Assembly: GCA_037045155.1 (NCBI GenBank)
Contig: JBAOIG010000005.1
Coordinates: 248,001-312,000 of the forward strand
DNA length: 64,000 nt
Direction of reading: 5' to 3'
Origin: Thermomicrobiales bacterium
GTDB lineage: Bacteria; Chloroflexota; Chloroflexia; Thermomicrobiales; CFX8
Below the pieces are notes generated by a model. That model saw only the letters and a program-made list of their open reading frames with translations. It ran no database searches and had not been told where the DNA came from. Shown here in pieces: positions 16,620 to 24,152 of this stretch. Both the position numbers and the translations under genes were made by a program. Within the stretch, counting starts at the first letter, position 1; the number at the start of each line of letters is the position of its first letter.

Positions 16620-17087
16620 TCACTCGTAGTACTTCCACTCGCCTTCGAGCCAAAGGCCAACGCCGTCCTTCTGTACAGAGTCAATTATCTTGGGGAGACG
16701 ATCTAGCGCCAACTCAAGCACCGCAGGATCGGATGTTGAAATATCGAATCTCGCTCGTCGATGATTATCAAGTTCCACGTATAGCTTCAGAGAAGCTGAA
16801 GGCGCGCCGGTTTCGTTGGCGACTCTATCTGACCACAGCTGATTTCGGGCCCAATCCCATGCGCGCACAACAGCGGGTTTCATTAGGTCGTAGGTTCCAT
16901 TGCTAAGCATGCTAAGAGCAAAGTTGACCAGCAGAACCAGTTCTGGTGCACGTCCGCTCGCGCCTCCGACTTGAATCTCTCGATACTGCGCCTTGAACGG
17001 AGCCAGAGCCTCGACCAGCCCATCTGGTGGCATCTCGTACCTGGTGTAGATGATGAGCTGGTCAAGGACTTCGACATTGCGGATCAC
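16620..17087 (-). CDS. Hypothetical protein in the selC-associated insert
   Basis: A 155-residue soluble protein, MIRNVEVLDQLIIYTRYEMP to LWLEGEWKYYE, with no family I recognise and no signal peptide or membrane segment beyond a mildly hydrophobic patch (LVLLVNFALSML). Base composition is visibly lower in GC than the neighbours, and it lies alone between the two selC repeats, both signs of horizontal transfer. Start ATG 17087 is weakly supported by GGGGGAGG about 7-14 bases upstream. Confidence 0.6.
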   Translation of the reverse strand: MIRNVEVLDQLIIYTRYEMPPDGLVEALAPFKAQYREIQVGGASGRAPELVLLVNFALSMLSNGTYDLMKPAVVRAWDWARNQLWSDRVANETGAPSASLKLYVELDNHRRARFDISTSDPAVLELALDRLPKIIDSVQKDGVGLWLEGEWKYYE

Positions 17088-17201
17088 GTGGTACCTCCCC
17101 CTATTTCACGGGTCACTACCAAGTATCGCTTGCCTGCGTCCTTTCGATCGGGTTCGCTGGTTAGCGACGCGCCATATTCCTATATAAACGCGGAAAACAA
17201 G

Positions 17202-17298
17202 TGGCGAGGGCGCATGGGAGTCGAACCCACCTGGGAGGCTCGTCACCCCCCACAACGGTTTTGAAGACCGCACGAGCCACCGGGCCCGATCCGCCCCC
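17202..17298 (-). tRNA. selC: tRNA-Sec (anticodon TCA)
   Basis: Selenocysteine tRNA, 94 nt plus encoded CCA (17202-17204). It has the class-specific features: 8-nt acceptor strands (GGGGGCGG with GCGCCCTC; one G-U and one mismatch at the eighth pair), a 6-bp D stem CGGGCC/GGCTCG with four-base loop, anticodon stem GCGGT/ACCGT around CTTCAAA (UCA anticodon), a long variable arm with stem TGGGGGG/CCTCCCA, and T arm GTGGG-TTCGACT-CCCAT. It reads UGA codons with SelB and a SECIS; the redoxin at 9107-9919 is its evident client in this window. Confidence 0.92.
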
Positions 17299-17312
17299 AA
17301 GGGCCGGACGCG

Positions 17313-17321
17313 ATTGTATCA
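17313..17321 (-). promoter_or_regulatory. Extended -10 promoter of selC
   Basis: Reverse strand TGATACAAT is a TG-n-TACAAT extended -10 box ending 15 bp before the mature 5' end of selC. Its TGA is also the stop codon of the VWA gene, so the selC promoter sits on the 3' end of that gene. No clear -35 box. Confidence 0.5.
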
Positions 17322-18881
17322 GCGGCGGCGGCCGAAGCGGAGGGTGAGGGCTTCGGCGAGATCGTCGGGCGAGGTGACGATGAGGTCGCCGCCGGCCCGG
17401 TGCGCGAGCTCTTCGGCGAAGCGGACGACCTGGAAGTGACGCGAGAGGACGCAGACGACAAGGTCGATGCCATCGCGCCGCAGGCGGTGCGCCTCGGCGT
17501 AGGTCGCAGTGAGCGCCTCTGGGCCGGGCGGCTGGTGGAAGTGGACGCGGCCTTCGAGGTCGCGATGGGCGGTTGGCTCGCCGTCGGTGAGCAAGATCAG
17601 GGTGCGCTGCATGCCGCGGTGGGTGGCGAGGGCGGTGCGGGCGAGGCGCAAGGCGTCCTGGATGTTCGTGCCCATGCCGTAACGGTCCCAGCCGAGGGCG
17701 GGAAGCTCGGAGAGCTGAAGCTGGCGGGCGGTGTCGGAGAAGCCGGCCAGCAGGAGCTCGTCACGCGGGTAGCGCTGCCGGACGAGGCTGGTCAGGCCGA
17801 GGGCGAGCTGTTTGGCGGCGAGGAGATAGCCACGCTCCCCCATCGAGCGGCTGAGGTCGATGGCCAGCATCGTTGCGGCGCGCGAGGATTCTTCGCGCTC
17901 GAAGACGGTGAAGTCGTCGGCGCGGAGGCGGACGGGCGAGCCGCCGCCACGTCGCACGGCGCTCATGACGGTGGCGCCGAGGTCGAGGGTGAGGGCGTCG
18001 CCGAATTCGTACGGACGGCTGGCGCCGGTGAGGTCGTGCTGGCCGGCGACGCCACGCGCGGCGCGATCTCCGGAGCGGTGCGCGCTGATCCGTTCGAGCG
18101 TGCGGGCCAGCAGCTCGACGCTGATGAGTCTGATGGCGCGTGCGGAGAGCTGGCGCTTGCCGGGTTTGCCACGCAGATAGCCGGAGTCGGAGAACGTCTG
18201 GAGACTCACGGCGAGGCGGGTGAATCCATCGGCTGCGCGGTCACCGAGGGCGTGACGGACGAGCTGTTCGTCGATCAGATCGACATCATCGACGCGCCGA
18301 ACGCTTCGCACCTGCTTCTCAAGGTCGTCGAGGGCGCTGAGATGGGCAATCTGCGTCAGCAAACCCTGGCTGGCGCCGCCCATCGAGAGGTTGATGTCGT
18401 CGGAGTCGAGGTGCCGGCCGGCGTCGGCGAGACGCTCGCGGAGGGCGGCGTCGAGCGGGAAGCGCTGGTCGGCGTCGAGGCCGGAGATCATCCGGGCGGA
18501 GGTGGCGGCGTTGGCAGTGAGGGCGTCGAGCAGACGGCTGAGGTCGGCGTCGAGCGATTGCGCGCCGCCCTGCTGGAGCTGGTCGACGAGGCGTTGGAGC
18601 TCGGGATCGGCAGCGATCGCGTCGAGGAGCTCGCGGCGCTGGCGGCGTAGCAGCTCGCGGAGTTCGTCGAGGCCGAGCGCCTCCAGGTCGCCCGACGCGA
18701 CGCCGCGGTGGAGCGCCTTGTCGAGCGCCTGGTCGATGCTGCCGGAGAGCAGATCATCGGCGAGGGCGGCGAGAAGGTCGGCGGGCAAGATCGCGGGGAC
18801 GGACTGAGTGTCATCCCAGGCACGGTATCGATATCGCGGCGCGGTGGCGCGGTCTGCCTCGGTCACGTTGAGGACCTCCAT
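17319..18881 (-). CDS. VWA-domain protein
   Basis: A 520-residue cytoplasmic protein. The N-terminal 300 residues are helical and charged (many LLRRQRRELLDAI-type segments). The C-terminal von Willebrand A domain starts near residue 335 with an intact MIDAS: AIDLSRSMG (DxSxS), a Thr in GMGTNIQDAL and LLTDGEPT. VWA proteins of this shape often work with MoxR-type AAA+ ATPases as metal-dependent chaperones, but no such ATPase gene is adjacent. Stop codon overlaps the selC promoter. Confidence 0.85.
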   Translation of the reverse strand: MEVLNVTEADRATAPRYRYRAWDDTQSVPAILPADLLAALADDLLSGSIDQALDKALHRGVASGDLEALGLDELRELLRRQRRELLDAIAADPELQRLVDQLQQGGAQSLDADLSRLLDALTANAATSARMISGLDADQRFPLDAALRERLADAGRHLDSDDINLSMGGASQGLLTQIAHLSALDDLEKQVRSVRRVDDVDLIDEQLVRHALGDRAADGFTRLAVSLQTFSDSGYLRGKPGKRQLSARAIRLISVELLARTLERISAHRSGDRAARGVAGQHDLTGASRPYEFGDALTLDLGATVMSAVRRGGGSPVRLRADDFTVFEREESSRAATMLAIDLSRSMGERGYLLAAKQLALGLTSLVRQRYPRDELLLAGFSDTARQLQLSELPALGWDRYGMGTNIQDALRLARTALATHRGMQRTLILLTDGEPTAHRDLEGRVHFHQPPGPEALTATYAEAHRLRRDGIDLVVCVLSRHFQVVRFAEELAHRAGGDLIVTSPDDLAEALTLRFGRRR

Positions 18882-19052
18882 TTCGATGGCAATTATAGGA
18901 ACCGGCCACGGAACAGCGTTGGTATGGTGGGCAAGCCAGTCGGTAGAATGACAGGACGCCTATTTTCCCGGCCCATTCGATTCGGGCCAGCGGGTGCTGG
19001 CGGTCACGGCCGGTGGGAGCATCACGACACGGTTAACGAGCAGCGTGAAGCA

Positions 19053-19910
19053 GTGGTGAACGATCAGACAGCACCGACCAGCCCCGGACTTCTTCTGCCG
19101 GCGCTGCTGGACGAGCTAGAACGCGTCCAGCTGGATGTCGAGATCGCGCGGCGTAATCGACGGATCGAGCATCTGCGCGAGCTGATCGTCGCAGAGCAGG
19201 CGGCCCAGCAACGGCTGCGCCTGCAGATCGACGAGCGGATCGGGCTGCTGCGGCGAGATATTGATCGGATTGGATCCGAAATCCAACGACTGGAGATTCG
19301 GCTGGAGCGGCTGACGTTCGCCAGCCGGGCGCTCTCCGACCACGAGCTCGATCACGAGGAGCAGGCAGAACGCGCCGAGGAGGCGCAGTTCTGGGCAGAG
19401 TGGCGGCAGCACCGCGACGAGCGCACAGGCACGATGGTGGCTCGCGCCCCCCGACAGAATGCCGATGCGAATCTCCGCCAGCTCTACCGGGCGCTGGCGA
19501 GGATGATCCATCCCGACCTGGCGCGCGACACGGGGGACCGGGCGCGACGCGAGGCTGTGATGCGGCTGGCGAACGCGGCGAACGAGGCCGGCGATATCGA
19601 GCAGTTGCGCCGGTTGCTGACGATCTGGTCGAAGGCGGACGCGGGGGAGATGACCCGCGACACGCGGACGATGCGGGCGCGACTGACCGAGCGCGAGGTG
19701 GAGATCGCCGAGTTGGAGGCGGAGCTCGAGGAGCTGGCCGAGAGCACGCTCGGGACGCTCCGCCGACGCCCGCGCGCCGACCTGGCGCGGTTCGTCAAGC
19801 GCGAGGAGGAGCGGCTCCGGCGGGATGTTGCGACGCTTCGCCTACGGCGCCGTCGGCTATTGAGCTCGGTCGAGGACCGGCGTCAGCAGCTGACCAAAGC
19901 ATCAGACTGA
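19053..19910 (+). CDS. Coiled-coil protein with embedded J-domain-like segment
   Basis: A 285-residue protein. Residues about 15-110 and 190-280 are strongly helical, heptad-like and rich in Glu/Arg/Leu; between them lies LRQLYRALARMIHPDLARD, with the HPD tripeptide that lets J-domains stimulate DnaK, followed by AVMRLANAANEAGDIEQLRRLL, the helix-IV-like part. No Gly/Phe or zinc regions are present, so it is not a full DnaJ. Start is uncertain: GTG 19053 or 19056, preceded by only a weak ribosome site; the frame is open upstream. Confidence 0.75.
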   Translation: MVNDQTAPTSPGLLLPALLDELERVQLDVEIARRNRRIEHLRELIVAEQAAQQRLRLQIDERIGLLRRDIDRIGSEIQRLEIRLERLTFASRALSDHELDHEEQAERAEEAQFWAEWRQHRDERTGTMVARAPRQNADANLRQLYRALARMIHPDLARDTGDRARREAVMRLANAANEAGDIEQLRRLLTIWSKADAGEMTRDTRTMRARLTEREVEIAELEAELEELAESTLGTLRRRPRADLARFVKREEERLRRDVATLRLRRRRLLSSVEDRRQQLTKASD

Positions 19911-20025
19911 GCGACTTTTCAATTGCTGGACAGAGGCCCGGAGTGCGCGTAGCATGAGCGGCGCGATTGGCGGCGGGCCAGCCGCCAACGTGATGGCTCT
20001 TGATTCCAACGTGGGAGGATCTGTA

Positions 20026-21915
20026 ATGAAGGACGACCTGAACGCAACGCCCGACCTTGGGGGATATTCACTCAATAGCCGGCTGACCCGGCGCGGGCTG
20101 CTGCGACGGGCGCTGGGCGCCGCCGCCGGCCTGACGGTTGTCTCCGGCCTGCTGGCCGCCTGCGGTGGCAGCGCCACGGAATCGACAGCGACGACAGCCG
20201 CGCCGGCCGCCACACAGGCCCCCGGCTCAGCCGGAACGCCGACAACGGCCGCGACCGAGGCCGCGACCGAGGCGGCAAGCCCGGTGACGGGGAGCTCCCC
20301 GGTTGGGTCGCCATCAACCGGCGGCGGCATCCGCACCGAGGGCGGCGACCGGCTGATGGGCAAGACCATCGAGGAGCCGAAGAATACCGGCGGGACCCTG
20401 ATTCAGGCGGACAGTCTCGACATCCGCACGCTCAACCCGGTTCTCCAAAACGACGTGCCCTCCGGATACGTCATCTCCCTCATCATGCAGAGCATGATCG
20501 AGACGAATCCGGACACGCTGGAGCCGACCGGCAACCTCGCCGTGGCCTGGGAGGCAGCGCCGGACGCGACAGAGTGGACGTTCTTCCTCCGCGATGGCGT
20601 GCGCTGGCAAGACGGGAAGCCGTTCACTGCGCAGGACGTCAAGTTCACTTACGACCTGTTCATGAATCCCGAGAGCGGCTCGAACCAGACCTCCGGTCTG
20701 GCAGCGAAGATCGCCTCAATCGATGTGGTCGATGACTTCACCGTCGACTTCAAGCTGAAGCAGGGGGTGGTTGACGCCCCGATCGACCTCGGTAGCTACG
20801 CAATCCTTGCGAACCACATCTGGAAGGATGTCGCCCCATCAGCTGTCCAGCAGGACCCGGGCTCGACCGGCGCGGACCCGTCGCGCGTGGTCGGGACCGG
20901 GCCATTCAAGTTCAAGGAGTGGGTCACCGGTGACCATGTCACGCTGGTGAAGAATGACGACTACTGGGATGGCAAGGTCGTACTTGATGAGTGGATCCTC
21001 AAGATCGTCCCAGACACAGCGTCGGGGATTCAGCAGCTGAAGACCGGCGAGATTGACATTTTCCCGGGCGTCGATGCCGGGCAGGTTCCGGATTTCAAGA
21101 ACACCGATGTGAATATCGTCATCTACCCGCAACTGAGCTTCTCGTTCTACGGCACGAACCTCGACGAGACAAAGTCGACGAAGTTCCAGGACGCACGAGT
21201 GCGCCAGGCGCTGATGTACGGGCACGACCGGCCGGCCATCGCCGAGAACATCTATTTCGGTTACGCCGAGGTAGCGGTTGGGACGCTGCCGACGATGTCG
21301 TGGGCGGCGAATCCAAAGGGCATCAAACCAGAGCTGCGCTACGACTACGACGTGGATAAGGCGAACCAACTGCTAGACGAGGCCGGCTGGGTGGTTGGCG
21401 CTGACGGCATTCGAGCCAAGGACGGCCAGCGGATGTCGTTCACGATGTATGGCATCTCGGGGAACAACATCGCGGTACAGACACTGCAGGCTATGCAGGC
21501 GGACTGGAAGAAGATCGGTGTCGAGATGACGCCGCAGCCAGAACCATTCCAGCAACTCGTCTCACGAATCACCGAGACGTTTGATTTCGAGATATTCCTG
21601 GTCGGCTTCAGTTGGGACGCAACGCCAGATCAGTCGCCGATGTGGGCCTGCGATTCGTACAAGGCCGGATTCAACATGGTCAAGTACTGCAACCCGAAGG
21701 TGGACGACCTGCTGAAGAAGGCGGCGGCAGAGCCGGACAAGGCGAAGCGCATCGAGCTCTATACCGAGTTTCAGAACGTGCTACTGGCCGATGTCCCGAT
21801 GGGGGTGACATTCTTCGGCCAAGGCATCACTGGTGTGAGCAAGCGCGTGCACAACTTCTTTGCAAACCAGCAGAACACGCGGTTCAACGCTGAGACCTGG
21901 TGGGTCGAGAAGTAG
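20026..21915 (+). CDS. Oligopeptide/dipeptide ABC transporter substrate-binding lipoprotein (copy 1)
   Basis: A 629-residue SBP_bac_5 (DppA/OppA-like) protein. ATG 20026 has GGGAGGAT five bases upstream and starts a twin-arginine-style signal (SRLTRRGLLRRALGAAAG) leading to a lipobox LLAAC, so it is exported folded and lipid-anchored. An Ala/Thr/Pro linker of about 50 residues follows. The binding domain shows the family pattern ETNPDTLEPTGNLAVAWE, WTFFLRDGVRWQDGKPFTAQDV, and VRQALMYGHDR. Closely related to the next gene; permease and ATPase genes are not adjacent. Confidence 0.92.
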   Translation: MKDDLNATPDLGGYSLNSRLTRRGLLRRALGAAAGLTVVSGLLAACGGSATESTATTAAPAATQAPGSAGTPTTAATEAATEAASPVTGSSPVGSPSTGGGIRTEGGDRLMGKTIEEPKNTGGTLIQADSLDIRTLNPVLQNDVPSGYVISLIMQSMIETNPDTLEPTGNLAVAWEAAPDATEWTFFLRDGVRWQDGKPFTAQDVKFTYDLFMNPESGSNQTSGLAAKIASIDVVDDFTVDFKLKQGVVDAPIDLGSYAILANHIWKDVAPSAVQQDPGSTGADPSRVVGTGPFKFKEWVTGDHVTLVKNDDYWDGKVVLDEWILKIVPDTASGIQQLKTGEIDIFPGVDAGQVPDFKNTDVNIVIYPQLSFSFYGTNLDETKSTKFQDARVRQALMYGHDRPAIAENIYFGYAEVAVGTLPTMSWAANPKGIKPELRYDYDVDKANQLLDEAGWVVGADGIRAKDGQRMSFTMYGISGNNIAVQTLQAMQADWKKIGVEMTPQPEPFQQLVSRITETFDFEIFLVGFSWDATPDQSPMWACDSYKAGFNMVKYCNPKVDDLLKKAAAEPDKAKRIELYTEFQNVLLADVPMGVTFFGQGITGVSKRVHNFFANQQNTRFNAETWWVEK

Positions 21916-21938
21916 ACAACCGAACGACGGTAGTCCGG

Positions 21939-21965
21939 GGGTGGTCGGCATCGGGCCGGCCACCC
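21939..21965 (+). terminator. Hairpin terminator after substrate-binding protein copy 1
   Basis: 11-bp stem GGGTGGTCGGC/GCCGGCCACCC (one G-U pair), 5-nt loop, followed by only a short TTCGT. The same hairpin follows copy 2, as part of the duplicated 3' flank. Confidence 0.6.
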
Positions 21966-22169
21966 TTCGTGATATTCGGGGCCGTGAACAGGGCGTCACC
22001 TCATCGAGGCAGCAGGCTGCCATCGGTCCGAACGGCAACCGCTATGGGGATTTCCAGGTTGGGTCGCCAGATACTGGACATGTGTCGCAGCGCATGCGTA
22101 CCATCTTACGGGCCGCCGGAAGGCGATCACCAGATTCAAGAGACGTATTGGCACAGAGGAGGATTCTCG

Positions 22170-24068
22170 ATGGGGGATGATTCGAGCTCATCGTCAGATC
22201 AGTCAGGGTATTCACTCAATAGCCGGCTGACCCGACGCGGGCTGCTGCGACGGGCACTGGGCGCCGCCGCCGGCCTGACGGTTGTCTCCGGCCTGCTGGC
22301 CGCCTGCGGTGGCAGCGCCACGGAGTCGACAGCGACGACAGCCGCGCCGGCCGCCACACAGGCCCCCGGCTCAGCCGGAACGCCGACAACGGCCGCGCCG
22401 GCCGCGACCGAGGCCGCGACCGAGGCGGCAAGCCCAGTGACGGGGAGCTCCCCGGTCGGGTCGCCATCAACCGGCGGCGGCATCCGCACCGAGGGCGGCG
22501 ACCGGCTGATGGGCAAGACCATCGAGGAGCCGAAGAATACCGGCGGGACACTGATTCAGGCGGACAGTCTCGACATCCGCACGCTCAACCCGCTGCTGCA
22601 GAATGACTCGCCGTCGTGGAACGTGATCTCGCTCTACATGCAGAGCATGATCGAGACGAACCCGGACACGCTGGAGCCGACCGGCAACCTCGCCGTGGCC
22701 TGGGAGGCAGCGCCGGACGCGACAGAGTGGACGTTCTTCCTCCGCGATGGCGTGCGCTGGCACGATGGGAAGCCATTCACCGCGCAGGATGTGAAGCTGA
22801 CCTACGACCTGTTCATGAATCCCGAGAGCGGCTCGAACCAGACCTCCAGTCTGACATCGAAGATCGCCTCGGTCGATGTGATCGATGACTTCACCGTCGA
22901 CTTCAAGCTGAAGCTCGGAGTCGTTGACGCGCCGATCGACCTCGGGGCCGCGTGGATCTTCGCGAATCACATCTGGAAGGACACCCCTCCGGCGAGCATC
23001 CAGCAGGATCCGGGCTCGACCGGGGCGGACCCGTCGCGCGTGGTTGGGACCGGGCCATTCAAGTTCAAGGAGTGGATCACCGGCGACCATGTCACGATGG
23101 TGCGCAACGACGACTTCTGGGATGGCAAGGTGGCGCTCGACGAGGTGATCTATAAGGTCGTCCCGGACTCGGCGTCGGGGATTCAGCAGCTGAAGACCGG
23201 TGAGGTTGATATCTTCGCTGGCGTCGATGGCTCGCAGGTTCCGGACTTCAAGAACACCGACGTGAATATCGCCGTCTACCCGCAGCTCAGCTTCATCTTC
23301 TATGCAACCAACCTGGACGAGACGAAGACGACCAAGTTCCAGGATGTGCAAGTGCGGCAGGCGCTGATGTACGCGCTCGACCGGGAGGCGATCGTCGAGA
23401 ACATCTACTTCGGCTACGCCGAGGTGGCGGTCGGGACCATTCCGACGATGTCCTGGGCGGCAAACGCGAAGGGCATCAAGCCCGAGCTGCGCTACGACTA
23501 CGACGTGGATACGGCCAAGAAGCTGCTCGACGAGGCCGGCTGGGCGCCAGGCGCCGACGGCGTCCGGGCCAAGGACGGCCAGCGGTTGTCGTTCACGATG
23601 TACGGCATCGGCGGCAACAACATTCATATTCAGATGTTGCAGGCCATGCAGGAGTACTGGAAGGTTGTCGGCGTCGAGATGACGCCGCAGCCAGAACCGT
23701 TCCAGCAGCTGGTCTCGCGCATCACGGAGACGTTCGACTTCGAAACGTTCCTGGTCGGCTTTGGCTGGGACGCGACACCTGACCAGTCCGCGATGTGGGC
23801 CTGCGACTCGTACAAGGCCGGCTTCAACATGGTCAAGTACTGCAACCCGAAGGTGGACGATCTGCTGAAGAAGGCGGCGGCAGAACCGGACCAGAAGAAG
23901 CGGATCGAGCTCTACACCGAGTTCCAGAATGCGCTTCTGGCTGACGTCCCGATGGGTGTGACGATCTTCAGCCAGGGCATCACCGGCGTGAACAAGCGCG
24001 TGCACAACTACTTCCCGAATCAGCAGAACACGCGGTTCAACGCTGAGACCTGGTGGGTCGAGAAGTAG
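22170..24068 (+). CDS. Oligopeptide/dipeptide ABC transporter substrate-binding lipoprotein (copy 2)
   Basis: A 632-residue paralogue of the preceding gene. Signal peptide, lipobox and linker are nearly identical at the DNA level; the mature domains diverge moderately, for example LQNDSPSWNVISLYMQ against LQNDVPSGYVISLIMQ and YALDREAIVENIYFG against YGHDRPAIAENIYFG. Such changes cluster in parts that could line the peptide pocket, so the copies may bind different peptides. ATG 22170 has GAGGAGG eight bases upstream. The 254-bp gap before it holds no other gene. Confidence 0.92.
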   Translation: MGDDSSSSSDQSGYSLNSRLTRRGLLRRALGAAAGLTVVSGLLAACGGSATESTATTAAPAATQAPGSAGTPTTAAPAATEAATEAASPVTGSSPVGSPSTGGGIRTEGGDRLMGKTIEEPKNTGGTLIQADSLDIRTLNPLLQNDSPSWNVISLYMQSMIETNPDTLEPTGNLAVAWEAAPDATEWTFFLRDGVRWHDGKPFTAQDVKLTYDLFMNPESGSNQTSSLTSKIASVDVIDDFTVDFKLKLGVVDAPIDLGAAWIFANHIWKDTPPASIQQDPGSTGADPSRVVGTGPFKFKEWITGDHVTMVRNDDFWDGKVALDEVIYKVVPDSASGIQQLKTGEVDIFAGVDGSQVPDFKNTDVNIAVYPQLSFIFYATNLDETKTTKFQDVQVRQALMYALDREAIVENIYFGYAEVAVGTIPTMSWAANAKGIKPELRYDYDVDTAKKLLDEAGWAPGADGVRAKDGQRLSFTMYGIGGNNIHIQMLQAMQEYWKVVGVEMTPQPEPFQQLVSRITETFDFETFLVGFGWDATPDQSAMWACDSYKAGFNMVKYCNPKVDDLLKKAAAEPDQKKRIELYTEFQNALLADVPMGVTIFSQGITGVNKRVHNYFPNQQNTRFNAETWWVEK

Positions 24069-24092
24069 ACAACCGAACGACGGTAGTCCCGG

Positions 24093-24119
24093 GGGTGGTC
24101 GGCATTGGGCCGGCCACCC
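24093..24119 (+). terminator. Rho-independent terminator after substrate-binding protein copy 2
   Basis: Same 11-bp hairpin as after copy 1 with one loop change, here followed by CTTTCTTT, a better U tract than at copy 1. Confidence 0.7.
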
Positions 24120-24152
24120 CTTTCTTTACGAGATCGACACCACTGAATCGCG

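Larger units (their letters stand above)
16390..17270. mobile_element. Remnant of an integrated element at selC, bounded by 62-bp direct repeats
   Basis: Two 62-bp direct repeats (16390-16451 and 17209-17270) are identical except for one base. Repeat 2 is the 3' half of the intact tRNA-Sec gene; repeat 1 is the same half without a 5' half. Intact tRNA, then insert, then 3'-half copy is the standard outcome of tyrosine-integrase insertion into a tRNA 3' end. The insert of about 760 bp holds one gene of lower GC (16620-17087) and no integrase, so the element is decayed and probably immobile. 16452-16619 and 17088-17201 show no other recognisable feature. Confidence 0.6.

Noticed and set aside
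18882..19052. A riboswitch or leader RNA ahead of the J-domain protein
   Set aside because: No conserved riboswitch core or terminator/antiterminator pair could be recognised.
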